Assembly: GCA_029212905.1 (NCBI GenBank)
Contig: JARGPB010000021.1
Coordinates: 1-45,758, forward strand
DNA from: Thalassovita sp.
GTDB lineage: Bacteria > Pseudomonadota > Alphaproteobacteria > Rhodobacterales > Rhodobacteraceae
Direction of reading: 5' to 3'
DNA length: 45,758 nucleotides
The notes under the pieces are model-generated. The model was not told the DNA's origin. It saw nothing but the letters and a program-made list of their open reading frames with translations, and made no database searches. Positions 1 through 8,289 of this stretch are shown in pieces. Both the position numbers and the translations under genes were made by a program. Each line of letters begins with the position of its first letter. Positions within the stretch are counted from its first letter, which is position 1.

Positions 1-246
1 CGGCCGCCTTGCCTCAAAATTACGGAAGAAGGTGCCTAAAAATATAGGGGCTATTCAGACATCATGTTGCGCTACCGCATTTATGGCCATGTCTCGGACC
101 AGAGACGGCCTTAACGCTTTTTTCCAAGCGCCTCCTTCAGCAGATCGTTCTGTATGCTCGTTCCATGCTCTCGGCACAGCTCTGACACCGGAACACCGCT
201 TCAATACCGCCATGATCTGCGCGGCGCTCTATCGTCCGCTCTTCAT
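1..246 (-). pseudogene. Decayed IS3-family transposase remnant (orfA/orfB)
   Basis: Reading leftwards from a start near 246 gives pieces of an IS3-type orfA in different frames. MKSGR is followed by a stop, then SAAQIMAVLK. A +1 frame gives SELCREHGTS and then DLLKEALGKK, where the usual coiled-coil middle of orfA should lie between the last two. Further left, RPSLVRDMAINAVAQHDV resembles the start of orfB. In intact IS3 orfA proteins the order is helix-turn-helix (…AQIM.VL…ELCREHG…), leucine zipper, then …LLKEALGKK. So this copy has an internal deletion, frameshifts and stops and cannot encode a transposase. The element continues past the left edge of the window. The 88-residue open frame on the opposite strand (32-298) is a shadow of it. 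The family call is by eye; no terminal repeat was identified. Confidence 0.75.
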
Positions 247-380
247 CAAAATCTTCTCAGATACCCTGCCGAGAAATTTTACTTTTGAAGACCACTAAAT
301 TGAGGGGGGATTGTCGACGAACTCGGGCTATCTGAGTAGACGTGGTTGTCACTCTTTATGAATGGCATCCTGTACTGCAA

Positions 381-1193
381 TCACTTCGGGCTCGAAGATT
401 GAGATTCTGTCTCGACACGGATCACTGATTTCGACTTGCAATAAGCAAGAAGTGCGTTGATTTCTTCTGAGTCGGAGGTAACGAGGTTCGGGTCAGTTCC
501 GACAATCGTCACGGCTGCTTGCACTTCAGTTTGCCAATCAAGAACGGGGGCGGCCGCAGCCACGAGGCCTGGAATGTACCGGCCTTCTACCGTTGCATAG
601 CCCCGCTCGCGAGTGCGAGAAACCAAGGCATCAACACCAGCCTTAGTTGGCTCAAAATCGAGTATTTGCCTCGTTTGACGACTAAGGCGCCGTATGTGAT
701 CATTTCGGACGGGATGGATGGCGCGCGGTGCACCCCACGTCAGAAACACGCGTCCGGTTGCAGAGTTTAGCAGCGGAAGCGTTGTGCCAAGGCCCATCGA
801 CGTATCCGTCGGCGTTGCGCCTCTCTCCCATCTTACCACTGTGGCCCCTTGATTGGCCCAAACCGACAGTAGAACGGTCATTCCGGTCTGGGCCGAGAGT
901 AATTCCAGACCATCTGCCGCAGAGTTTACGAAGTCGTGTCGGGCAAGTGCCGCAAGACCCAGCTGCATCGCGGCTGGACCAAGGTCATATCGGCCGGACC
1001 GTTCTTGTTGCTGCACCAACCCTGCATTCACGAAGGATGCAAGGTAACGATGGGCCTTGCTGGGCGGCATGCCGCAGGCGCGCCCAATTTCCGAAAGCGT
1101 TTGCGGTCCAGCTCTTGCGGCCATCTGAGCCAGTAAATTCAGCGCAGTGTCTAGTGATTTTAGACCTGATCCCTGGCCGTTTTCGTCATTCAT
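381..1193 (-). CDS. IclR-family transcriptional regulator
   Basis: 270-residue protein of normal IclR length. Residues about 13-75 form the N-terminal winged helix-turn-helix (LSEIGRACGMPPSKAHRYLA is the recognition part). Residues about 90-255 form the effector-binding domain, with the typical ERGYATVEGRYIPGL and AAAAPVLDWQ stretches. Its start overlaps the stop of the thioesterase gene by 8 bp, so the two are translationally coupled and co-transcribed leftwards, divergent from the hydroxylase/ligase operon. By family and position it probably senses the aromatic acid or a pathway intermediate and controls the divergent promoter at 1594-1680. It may also control the ALDH/GMC promoter, where a similar candidate operator occurs. 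The family is clear; effector and targets are inference. Confidence 0.9.
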   Translation of the reverse strand: MNDENGQGSGLKSLDTALNLLAQMAARAGPQTLSEIGRACGMPPSKAHRYLASFVNAGLVQQQERSGRYDLGPAAMQLGLAALARHDFVNSAADGLELLSAQTGMTVLLSVWANQGATVVRWERGATPTDTSMGLGTTLPLLNSATGRVFLTWGAPRAIHPVRNDHIRRLSRQTRQILDFEPTKAGVDALVSRTRERGYATVEGRYIPGLVAAAAPVLDWQTEVQAAVTIVGTDPNLVTSDSEEINALLAYCKSKSVIRVETESQSSSPK

Positions 1194-1593
1194 TCAATGG
1201 CTCCAGAAGTTGACGTAGTTGCTCGATCTCGCCAGCCACAATACCATCTTTCGTTTCCTTGAAAAGGCACCGCACTTCGTGGCCTTTGAACCGTGTCGAG
1301 CCATCAACCTCTCCGTCATAATGAATGTTCAGCGTCCGCCGGGACCACTCAAGGGTCGCGATTCGCAGATTTAACTGCTCTCCATCCCGCATTGGGCGTT
1401 GGAATTGCACCGATGCATCAACCAGTCCAAGTCCTAGGGCATCCAGTTTTTCGCACAAGTACGCGTGTCCGCCATGTGCGCGCAGAAGCTTGTGAAACGC
1501 AGCATCCATCCAACGGAAGGTGTTGGGGTAAAAGACAATTCCAGCAGGATCACAGTCGCCAAATGTGATTTCGTGCTTCATTAAGCGTGCCAT
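1186..1593 (-). CDS. 4-hydroxybenzoyl-CoA-type (hot-dog) thioesterase, probably gentisyl-CoA thioesterase
   Basis: 135-residue hot-dog-fold thioesterase. Residues 11-20 read FGDCDPAGIV followed by FYP, the signature of 4-hydroxybenzoyl-CoA thioesterases in which the Asp of DPAGIV (here Asp15) is the catalytic residue. The ATG at 1593 is preceded by AGGGA on the minus strand, which supports this start over the internal Met5. It lies upstream of and overlaps the IclR gene, and is divergent from an aromatic acyl-CoA hydroxylase and an aromatic CoA ligase. In known CoA-thioester routes to gentisate, a thioesterase of this kind releases gentisate from gentisyl-CoA. The gentisate dioxygenase at 9793 supports that role. 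Family assignment is firm; the substrate is inferred from context. Confidence 0.85.
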   Translation of the reverse strand: MARLMKHEITFGDCDPAGIVFYPNTFRWMDAAFHKLLRAHGGHAYLCEKLDALGLGLVDASVQFQRPMRDGEQLNLRIATLEWSRRTLNIHYDGEVDGSTRFKGHEVRCLFKETKDGIVAGEIEQLRQLLEPLNE

Positions 1594-1598
1594 AATTT

Positions 1599-1634
1599 TT
1601 TCCCTATTATGAAATCAATTGCGCAATAAGGAAA
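1599..1634. promoter_or_regulatory. Candidate operator in the divergent promoter of the aromatic module
   Basis: The 87-bp gap between the thioesterase and hydroxylase starts holds a perfect 10-bp palindrome ATTGCGCAAT (1618-1627). Around it is an outer inverted repeat, TTTCCCTATT (1599-1608) and AATAAGGAAA (1625-1634), with one mismatch. The 24 bp at 1605-1628 match 18 of 24 positions of a stretch at 11450-11473 upstream of the ALDH/GMC unit. A possible rightward promoter (TTGCGC at 1619, TATCAA at 1642, 17-bp spacing) overlaps it. The IclR protein encoded at 381-1193 is the obvious candidate ligand, but this is inference. Confidence 0.5.
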
Positions 1635-1680
1635 TGTAAGGTATCAACCTCCCCAAGTCGAGAGGGTTTGAGGAGAAACC

Positions 1681-2823
1681 ATGTCTAAGCTTTACACTGT
1701 CGAGATTTTGGGTGGCGGCCCAGGGGGTCTGTACACTGCTATCCTGTTGCGTCGTCTGATGCCCCACGTGAAGGTCAGGGTGACCGAGCAAAATCCGAAA
1801 GGGGCCACTTGGGGCTTTGGGGTGGTGTTCTCGGATCAAGCGCTTGATTTCCTCAAGCAGGATGACCCCGAAACGCATGATCTGATCGTTCCCCAGATGG
1901 AGCGCTGGCAGAACATGACTTTGAATCTGCCCGAGGGCAGCGTCACGCTGGATGGCGTAGGCTTTACCGCCGTGGGTCGTCTGCAACTGATCGAAACCTT
2001 GCGCGAAAGGGCAGAAGAGCTGGGCGCGGAGCTGCGGTTTTCTCATACGGTTAATTCGGTGGACGAGCTTGAGGCGGATCTGATCATCGGGGCCGACGGT
2101 CTGAATTCGCTCGTCCGGGCAAGTGATCCGAAAGCGTTTGGAGAATCCATTGATCAGCGTACAAATCACTTTGCCTGGTTCGGTGCTGACCGTCCGTTCG
2201 ACACGCTGACCCAGACATTCGTGAACACCGACAAGGGCGCGCTGAACGCGCACCATTATCGTTTTTCGCCCGATACGTCGACCTTCATCGTCGAATGCAC
2301 TGATGAGGTTTTCAAGACCTACGGGTTCAGCGATATGGATGAAGATCAGAGCGCGGAAATCTGTGAAGAGATCTTTGCAGACGTTCTGGACGGTGCGAAA
2401 CTGATCAAGAACAAGTCGGTTTGGCGGCAGTTCCCAAAACTGTGGTGTGATACGTGGTACTCTGGCAACCGTGTGCTGCTGGGGGATTCCGTTCACACGG
2501 CCCACTTCTCGATCGGATCCGGTACACGCATCGCCATGGAAGATGCTATTGCCCTGGTCCAATCTCTGGCTTCAGAAGCCGACATTGAAACCGCGCTCGA
2601 GCGGTATCAGGCGACGCGCCCACCGATTGCAAAAAAGATCGTTGATGCTGCCACAACGTCAGCTGTCTGGTACGAGTCATTCGAAGAGAAAATGCAGCTC
2701 CATCCACTGGAGTTCGCCTACGACTACCTAACCCGTTCGGGTCGTATGTCGGATGAACGTCTGGCCCAGGTTGCGCCGAAATTTGCGGCCGACTACGCGG
2801 CGTTCAAATCGGTCAATGCTTGA
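1681..2823 (+). CDS. FAD-dependent aromatic acyl-CoA hydroxylase (salicylyl-CoA 5-hydroxylase type)
   Basis: 380-residue class A flavoprotein monooxygenase. The Rossmann FAD motif GGGPGG is at residues 11-16, the ADG motif at about 138-140, and the GD motif (LLGDSVHTAHF) at 268-269. GAGGAG precedes the ATG. The sequence resembles salicylyl-CoA 5-hydroxylases and the N-terminal half of the roughly 770-residue anthraniloyl-CoA monooxygenases, but stops at 380 residues, so the OYE-like second half is absent. It begins the operon that also holds the aromatic CoA ligase and gentisate-pathway enzymes, so it most likely makes gentisyl-CoA. Two chemistries fit: 5-hydroxylation of salicylyl-CoA, or 1-hydroxylation of 4-hydroxybenzoyl-CoA with NIH shift. 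The sequence alone does not decide between them. Confidence 0.8.
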   Translation: MSKLYTVEILGGGPGGLYTAILLRRLMPHVKVRVTEQNPKGATWGFGVVFSDQALDFLKQDDPETHDLIVPQMERWQNMTLNLPEGSVTLDGVGFTAVGRLQLIETLRERAEELGAELRFSHTVNSVDELEADLIIGADGLNSLVRASDPKAFGESIDQRTNHFAWFGADRPFDTLTQTFVNTDKGALNAHHYRFSPDTSTFIVECTDEVFKTYGFSDMDEDQSAEICEEIFADVLDGAKLIKNKSVWRQFPKLWCDTWYSGNRVLLGDSVHTAHFSIGSGTRIAMEDAIALVQSLASEADIETALERYQATRPPIAKKIVDAATTSAVWYESFEEKMQLHPLEFAYDYLTRSGRMSDERLAQVAPKFAADYAAFKSVNA

Positions 2824-2866
2824 CCGAACAGGTCACTGAAAATCGTCGAATATCTGTCAAACCGTG

Positions 2867-2892
2867 AGCGGCACCGATCAAAAGGTGTCGCT
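2867..2892 (+). other. Intercistronic hairpin between hydroxylase and ligase genes
   Basis: AGCGGCACC (2867-2875) and GGTGTCGCT (2884-2892) can pair over 9 bp with one weak pair and an 8-nt loop. There is no T run, so it is more likely an mRNA stabiliser or processing site than a terminator. Confidence 0.35.
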
Positions 2893-2913
2893 TCGGTAAA
2901 GGGAGGAATAATT

Positions 2914-4530
2914 ATGTCCAGTCAAGAGACTGTCATCACCGACCCGCTGGCCGCTGATACCTCAAGCGCGGCCGAAATCGGGTACAAGAAGGAACTGCAC
3001 GGCAATTGTTCACAAATGCTGTGGCAGAATCTTGATCGCAACCCGGACAGGCAGGCAGTGATGGGCCCGATGGGTACAATGACCTATCGCGAGCTGATCG
3101 CCGAAGCAGCGCGTTGGGGAAACGCCTTTGTCAGTGCTGGCCTGAAGCAGGGCGAGCGCATTGCCTTCTTTCTGGATGATACCCCAGTTTATCCTGCGGC
3201 CTTTTATGGGGCGGTCCGCGCAGGGTTCGTGCCTGTCCTGCTGAACATCCAGACCAAACCGGACGTTCTGAACTTCTTTTTGCAGGACACCGAAGCCCGT
3301 ATCGCGCTGGTCGAGGGCGATCTGGTCGGGTCATTCGGGGCCACGACGCGCGCAGGCACCAAGCTGGAAACACTGGTTATCGCAAACGGAGAGCCAGGCG
3401 CAGACAGCATCAGCACAGATGCCTTCCTTGAGGGCGCGGATGATGTGCTGGATGTCGCAGATACCGGCCCGGATGACATGGCGTTCTGGATGTACTCTTC
3501 TGGATCTACCGGGCGCCCCAAGGGGATCGTCCACCTGCACCACGACGTGGCCTATATCGAGGCAAGTTTCGGAAAGCATATTCTGAAACTTCAAGACAGC
3601 GACATCTGTTACTCGGTGCCCAAGGCCTATTTCGCCTACGGGTTCGGCAACTCGCTGGTTTTCCCGTTTGCCCGCGGGGCCACATCCCTGTTGGTTCCGG
3701 GCCAACCCCGGCCCGATGTCGTGCTGGAATCCATCGAAACCTACCGCCCCACCGTTCTGTTCGGTCTGCCCACGCTTTACACCGCGCTGGCGCGTTCGGC
3801 GGATATCGACAAGCGCGACCTGTCTTCGCTTCGCCAATCCATGTCCGCAGCCGAGATCCTGTCCGCAGATGTCTATTCCGCCTGGAAAGACAGGGTCGGC
3901 CACGGCCCGACCGAGGGGCTTGGTTCGACCGAGATGCTGCATGTCTACCTGAGCAACCGATTGGACGATCATCGGCTTGGGGCCGCAGGTGCGCGGGTGC
4001 CGGGCTATGAAATCCGTCTTGAAACGCCGGATGGAACTCCGGCCCAGCCAGGGGAAGAAGGCGTCATGTTTGCACGTGGCCATTCCTCGGCACCGACTTA
4101 TTGGAACCGCCCCGACAAAACCGCCGACACGATGCGCGGCGATTGGATCTACACGGGTGATCGGTTCATCGAGAAGGACGGCTATTACTATTTCCAAGGG
4201 CGCGCAGACGATCTTGTGAAAGTGTCGGGTCAATGGGTTTGGCCGCTGGAGGTTGAACGGTGCCTGAACGAGCACCCGGATGTCCACGAATGCGCCGTGA
4301 TGGCAGAGCAACTGGACGACAAGCGGACGGCCCTGCGCGCCGTTGTCAGCCTTGTGGTCGGCAAGACGGGTGATGACACGCTAACCCGCTCGCTGCGCGA
4401 TTTCATCAAGGACAGGCTGACGCCCTACAAGGCGCCCCGTCTGTTTGAATTCGTACCCGAACTTCCGAAGACCGGCACCGGAAAAATTGATCGCCAGGCG
4501 CTGCTTAGAACGCCCGAAACCACTGCTTGA
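2914..4530 (+). CDS. Benzoate-CoA ligase family aromatic acid:CoA ligase
   Basis: 538-residue adenylate-forming enzyme of the benzoate/4-hydroxybenzoate-CoA ligase family. Visible motifs are YSSGSTGRPKG (residues 194-204, ATP/AMP phosphate loop), GSTEMLHVY (adenine/substrate region), YTGDRF, and GTGKIDR near the C terminus with the catalytic Lys at about 524. PKAYFAYGFGNSLVFPF is a stretch typical of benzoate-CoA ligases. GGGAGGA precedes the ATG. It would activate the aromatic acid with ATP and CoA for the preceding hydroxylase, and the divergent thioesterase would remove CoA after hydroxylation. Salicylate or 4-hydroxybenzoate are the leading substrates from context; plain benzoate is less likely because gentisate enzymes follow. 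Confidence 0.85.
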   Translation: MSSQETVITDPLAADTSSAAEIGYKKELHGNCSQMLWQNLDRNPDRQAVMGPMGTMTYRELIAEAARWGNAFVSAGLKQGERIAFFLDDTPVYPAAFYGAVRAGFVPVLLNIQTKPDVLNFFLQDTEARIALVEGDLVGSFGATTRAGTKLETLVIANGEPGADSISTDAFLEGADDVLDVADTGPDDMAFWMYSSGSTGRPKGIVHLHHDVAYIEASFGKHILKLQDSDICYSVPKAYFAYGFGNSLVFPFARGATSLLVPGQPRPDVVLESIETYRPTVLFGLPTLYTALARSADIDKRDLSSLRQSMSAAEILSADVYSAWKDRVGHGPTEGLGSTEMLHVYLSNRLDDHRLGAAGARVPGYEIRLETPDGTPAQPGEEGVMFARGHSSAPTYWNRPDKTADTMRGDWIYTGDRFIEKDGYYYFQGRADDLVKVSGQWVWPLEVERCLNEHPDVHECAVMAEQLDDKRTALRAVVSLVVGKTGDDTLTRSLRDFIKDRLTPYKAPRLFEFVPELPKTGTGKIDRQALLRTPETTA

Positions 4531-4558
4531 CGGCTTGCATTAAATGGGAGGAACCAAA

Positions 4559-5527
4559 ATGCGAACACTAAAGAAAATCATCCTCGCCGGTCTGATGACC
4601 GCAGGATTCACGGCTGCTGCACATGCTCAGGTGCTGTCGTTCTCGACCCCGCCGCAGGGATCTGTTTGGAACACGATGGCCTCGGTCATTTCCGGGCAGG
4701 CGCGTAACTCTGCGGGCCTGAAAATGGTCGTGCAGCCCTATGGTGGCAACGCCCAGATGATGCAGGCTGTGAACGATGCGCTGGCCGAATACTCGCTGAA
4801 TGATGTGAATGATGTCATTACAGCAGTGTCGGGAACTGGCGAATACACAACCGCGATGCCTAGCCTGCGAGTCGTCGCACGGGTCAACCCATTTCCTGTT
4901 GGTCTTTATGTCAAGGAAAGTTCTGGCATGACCTCAATCGCTGATCTCAAGGGGCGCAGCGTACCCTCGGGGTGGGATGCTTTCCCGATCGCAAGATCGC
5001 ATATTTCTGCAATCTTGGCCGCCGGTGGTCTGGGTTGGGATGACGTGAAACAGGTGCCGGTCCCGGAACTGATCCGCGGGTCGGACGATATGGCATCGGG
5101 CCGTGTTGACAGTGCCTTCTTTGCCGTCGGTGGTCCGAAAGTTGCCGAGATTGACGCATCGGTTGGCGGAGTGCGTTTCCTGAGCGTCGAGGCAAATGAT
5201 GAGACGCTACAGAAGATCCGCGCCGTTCGTCCGGCATTCTATTTCGCCGAGGTGACGCCAGCCCCGGTGCGCGTCGGGGTTCCCGAGCCAATGATGTTTG
5301 TGACATGGGACAACGTTCTGGTCGCCGGCGCACATGTTTCCGACGAGGACGTACAAAAGCTGCTGGCTGTCATCTTTGATGAACGCGAAGCCATTGGTGG
5401 TGCCTACCCGCCGCTGCGCGCCTTGAACCTGGAAACGGCATACAAGGCCTATCCCGGTGTCGACTATCACCCCGGTGCGGTCGCTTTCTTTGAAGAACGC
5501 GGCGTGGAGCTGATCGAAGCGCAATAA
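4559..5527 (+). CDS. TAXI-family TRAP transporter solute receptor
   Basis: 322-residue periplasmic receptor of the TRAP-associated extracytoplasmic immunogenic (TAXI) family. The N terminus MRTLKKIILAGLMTAGFTAAAHAQ is a clear Sec signal peptide. The mature part starts with the GSVWNTMASVISGQA type of stretch seen in TAXI receptors (usual length about 320). I place the start at 4559, because the GGGAGG at 4546-4551 is a ribosome binding site for it and lies inside the longer frame that begins at 4544. The fused membrane component follows after 60 bp. In this operon it probably captures the aromatic acid that the ligase activates. Few TAXI receptors have a known ligand, so substrate is inference. 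Confidence 0.85.
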   Translation: MRTLKKIILAGLMTAGFTAAAHAQVLSFSTPPQGSVWNTMASVISGQARNSAGLKMVVQPYGGNAQMMQAVNDALAEYSLNDVNDVITAVSGTGEYTTAMPSLRVVARVNPFPVGLYVKESSGMTSIADLKGRSVPSGWDAFPIARSHISAILAAGGLGWDDVKQVPVPELIRGSDDMASGRVDSAFFAVGGPKVAEIDASVGGVRFLSVEANDETLQKIRAVRPAFYFAEVTPAPVRVGVPEPMMFVTWDNVLVAGAHVSDEDVQKLLAVIFDEREAIGGAYPPLRALNLETAYKAYPGVDYHPGAVAFFEERGVELIEAQ

Positions 5528-5541
5528 CTGCGCGCTGATTG

Positions 5542-5564
5542 ATGGGGCGGCCACGTCGCCCCAT
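5542..5564 (+). other. Intercistronic hairpin after the TAXI receptor gene
   Basis: ATGGGGCG (5542-5549) and CGCCCCAT (5557-5564) form a perfect 8-bp stem with a 7-nt loop. It lies just after the receptor stop and before the membrane gene. Such hairpins often raise receptor mRNA stability relative to the membrane component; that role is inferred. Confidence 0.4.
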
Positions 5565-5587
5565 TCCACCAACGGAGGGGGTCCCAA

Positions 5588-7540
5588 GTGGAACAGGTCG
5601 AAAAACAACAACCGGATCGCACAGCAAAAAGCTTTGTTGTCGCAGGCTTGGCCGGGTCTTTGACGCTTGCTGCGATAGTACAGGCCGCAAGCCTGCCATC
5701 ACGTCTTGGCTATTCCTACTACACCGAGCAATTTCTTGCCCTTGTTCTTGGTCTAAGCCTGTCGATCATTTTTCTTGTCTCGGGACGCGGCGAAAAAAGC
5801 GAAGATGAAACAGGTCGCTCCAGCGTTCTGGATTGGATTCTGTCTGCGCTTGGGCTGTGTCTTGGGCTGTATATCATGGTGGCCTATCCCAGCCTTGTCT
5901 CGCGTGCGATGTCACTGCCTTGGGACGCCCTTATCGTAGGGTCGATCCTATTCCTGCTGGTGCTGGAGGGTTTGCGACGGGCGGTTGGCTGGACACTTGT
6001 GATCGTCGTCGTGGTGATCGTTGGCTATGCGATGATCGGCCACCTTGTGCCGGGGGCTTTGCAAACACGCGAAGTCGCACCACATCGGTTGGCCGTATAC
6101 CTGTCATTCGACCCGAACGGGTTGCTGGGTCTGACGCTGAATGTCGCGTCTACTGTCGTGGTCGCCTTTGTCTTTTTTGGGCAGCTGTTGTTGCGGTCGG
6201 GCGGCGCGGATTTCTTCAACGACATCGCAATGTCCACAATGGGACACAAGCGCGGTGGTGCGGCAAAAATCTCGATTGTGGCCTCGGGCCTTTTCGGGTC
6301 GATCTCGGGTGTTGTTGTGTCAAACATCGTGGCGACCGGCGTTGTGACCATTCGATTGATGATCCAGTCGGGATTTCGCCGGACAACCGCCGGTGCTGTC
6401 GAGGCAGTGGCATCTACAGGCGGCCAGATCGCCCCGCCGGTCATGGGGGCCGTTGCCTTTCTGATGGCCGATATTCTGCAAAAACCCTATTCCGAGATCG
6501 TCGTGGCCGCCATCGTGCCGGCGCTTTTGTATTATGTCGCGCTATTCGTGCAGGCCGACTTGCAGGCCGCAAAACAAAACATCAAACCGCTTGAATTGGA
6601 TGATGTCCCATCGACCCGCACCGTCATGTCGCAAGGCTGGGTGTTCATCCTGCCATTTGCCGCCATCGTGGTTGCGCTGTTCTGGTTCAACCAACCTGCT
6701 GAAACCTCGGCTCTGTGGGGTGGGGCGGCTGCCCTGCTGATCGGGTTGACCGTTGGATATGGCAAAACACGGATGGTTTTCAAAGACCTGTGGAGCGCCG
6801 CCGTCGAAGCGGGCCGATCCATCACCGAGATCATCATGATTTCGGCGGCGGCAGGGTTCATCATCGGTGTGTTGAATGTGACCGGCCTGGGCTTTGCCGC
6901 AACCTTTGCACTGGTCGATCTGGGGCAGGGGAACGTGTTCCTGCTGCTTCTCATCTCTGCGCTGGTTTGTCTGGTTCTGGGCATGGGGATGCCGACCGTG
7001 GGGGTCTATCTGCTGTTGGCCGTCTTGATCGCGCCATCGCTTGTGCAGTCCGGGGTAGAGCCAATCGCCGCACATCTGTTCATTTTCTATCTGGGAATGA
7101 TGTCGATGGTCACACCGCCGATCGGGATCGGGGCCTTCTTTGCGGCAGCCATCGCCAAGGCATCGCCCATGGCAACCGCGTGGGAATCCATGCGCTTTGG
7201 TTGGACGGCCTACATCATACCGTTCCTGTTCGTCTTCTCTCCGGCCCTGCTTTTGATCGGAGACCCGGTAGAGATCGTTCTGGCGGTCGTGACGGCTGTC
7301 ATCGGTGTCTACGCGATTTCCGCCGCCTTTGTCGGATGGCTGCATGGGCCGGTTGGTATGGGGCGTAGAATTCTGATCGCGATGGCGGGTGTGGCCTTGT
7401 TGCTACCGCTGGGCATCGGTGGTGACCTTACGCTTTGGGTCAACGGGGCCGGACTGATCGCATTGGCTGGACTGTGGTTTCTCGGGCGAAGCGAACGGGT
7501 TTCCTCCGAGGTGATGAACCCGGAAATCGAACAACGTTAA
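5588..7540 (+). CDS. TRAP transporter fused membrane component (4TM/12TM, TAXI type)
   Basis: 650-residue polytopic membrane protein, the fused DctQ-DctM type that partners TAXI receptors. Residues about 15-130 hold the small-subunit-like helices. The rest is the large DctM-type translocator with glycine-rich stretches such as GLFGSISGVVVSNIVATG and GGQIAPPVMGAVAFLMADI, which are characteristic of this family. The start is a GTG preceded by GGAGGGGG. About 15-17 hydrophobic segments are visible, and the C-terminal tail (GRSERVSSEVMNPEIEQR) is polar. It uses an ion gradient rather than ATP. Together with the receptor it forms a complete two-gene TRAP importer inside the aromatic operon. Confidence 0.9.
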   Translation: MEQVEKQQPDRTAKSFVVAGLAGSLTLAAIVQAASLPSRLGYSYYTEQFLALVLGLSLSIIFLVSGRGEKSEDETGRSSVLDWILSALGLCLGLYIMVAYPSLVSRAMSLPWDALIVGSILFLLVLEGLRRAVGWTLVIVVVVIVGYAMIGHLVPGALQTREVAPHRLAVYLSFDPNGLLGLTLNVASTVVVAFVFFGQLLLRSGGADFFNDIAMSTMGHKRGGAAKISIVASGLFGSISGVVVSNIVATGVVTIRLMIQSGFRRTTAGAVEAVASTGGQIAPPVMGAVAFLMADILQKPYSEIVVAAIVPALLYYVALFVQADLQAAKQNIKPLELDDVPSTRTVMSQGWVFILPFAAIVVALFWFNQPAETSALWGGAAALLIGLTVGYGKTRMVFKDLWSAAVEAGRSITEIIMISAAAGFIIGVLNVTGLGFAATFALVDLGQGNVFLLLLISALVCLVLGMGMPTVGVYLLLAVLIAPSLVQSGVEPIAAHLFIFYLGMMSMVTPPIGIGAFFAAAIAKASPMATAWESMRFGWTAYIIPFLFVFSPALLLIGDPVEIVLAVVTAVIGVYAISAAFVGWLHGPVGMGRRILIAMAGVALLLPLGIGGDLTLWVNGAGLIALAGLWFLGRSERVSSEVMNPEIEQR

Positions 7541-7574
7541 AGCCGTCAACAGACGGACAGGAAAGGACTCTCAA

Positions 7575-8270
7575 TTGACTTACGTCTTCCCCCCCAAGGA
7601 CCCCGCAACGGTTGCTGTCGACGGCAGTGACGACCGCCTCCCAGTGCGACGCATTTTTTGTGTGGGCCGCAACTATGCCGCCCATGCGCGGGAAATGGGC
7701 AAGGACCCGGATCGTGATCCGCCCTTCTTTTTTACCAAACCGGCTGACGCAGTGGTCATGGATGGTGAAACTGTCGCCTATCCCCCCGAGACCGAGAACT
7801 TCCACTATGAGGCCGAGCTGGTCGCCGTCATCGGCACCGCAGGCACGAACATCACCGAAGAGGACAGCCTGAACCACGTGTGGGGCTATGCCATTGGCAA
7901 CGATCTGACCCGGCGCGATTTGCAACTGAAGGCCCGTGAACAGGGGCGTCCGTGGGATTGGGGCAAGGCATTTGACCGTTCGGCAGTCATCGGCCCGGTG
8001 CATCCGGTATCCAAGGTTGGCCATCTCGACAAGGGCGCCATCACCCTGACCGTCAACGGCGAGACCAAGCAAAACGCCGATTTGGCCGAGCTGATCTGGT
8101 CCGTGCCGGAAATCATTTCGATCCTGTCACACTCGATCGCGCTGGAACCGGGCGACTTGATCATGACCGGCACGCCCGCAGGTGTCGGTGCGATGGTCGA
8201 AGGCGACATCTGCGTCGTGTCGATTGACGGTCTGGGCAGCATCGAAACGCCCATCGGTCCAAAATCCTAA
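7575..8270 (+). CDS. nagK: Fumarylpyruvate hydrolase (FAH family)
   Basis: 231-residue fumarylacetoacetate-hydrolase-fold enzyme of the size expected for gentisate-pathway fumarylpyruvate hydrolases. The N-terminal FCVGRNYAAHAREMG and the metal-ligand stretch FHYEAELVAVIG are characteristic, as is MTGTPAGVGAMVEGD near the C terminus. It splits fumarylpyruvate into fumarate and pyruvate, the last step of gentisate catabolism. The start is a TTG with AAAGGA upstream. The gentisate dioxygenase and maleylpyruvate isomerase genes lie downstream in the same operon, so the assignment is well supported by context. A related acylpyruvase activity cannot be excluded from sequence alone. Confidence 0.85.
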   Translation: MTYVFPPKDPATVAVDGSDDRLPVRRIFCVGRNYAAHAREMGKDPDRDPPFFFTKPADAVVMDGETVAYPPETENFHYEAELVAVIGTAGTNITEEDSLNHVWGYAIGNDLTRRDLQLKAREQGRPWDWGKAFDRSAVIGPVHPVSKVGHLDKGAITLTVNGETKQNADLAELIWSVPEIISILSHSIALEPGDLIMTGTPAGVGAMVEGDICVVSIDGLGSIETPIGPKS

Positions 8271-8289
8271 GCAAGAAGTGGAGAGGCTA

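Noticed and set aside
32..298. 88-residue open frame at the left edge
   Set aside because: It is antisense to a decayed IS3 transposase, resembles no family and has no ribosome binding site.
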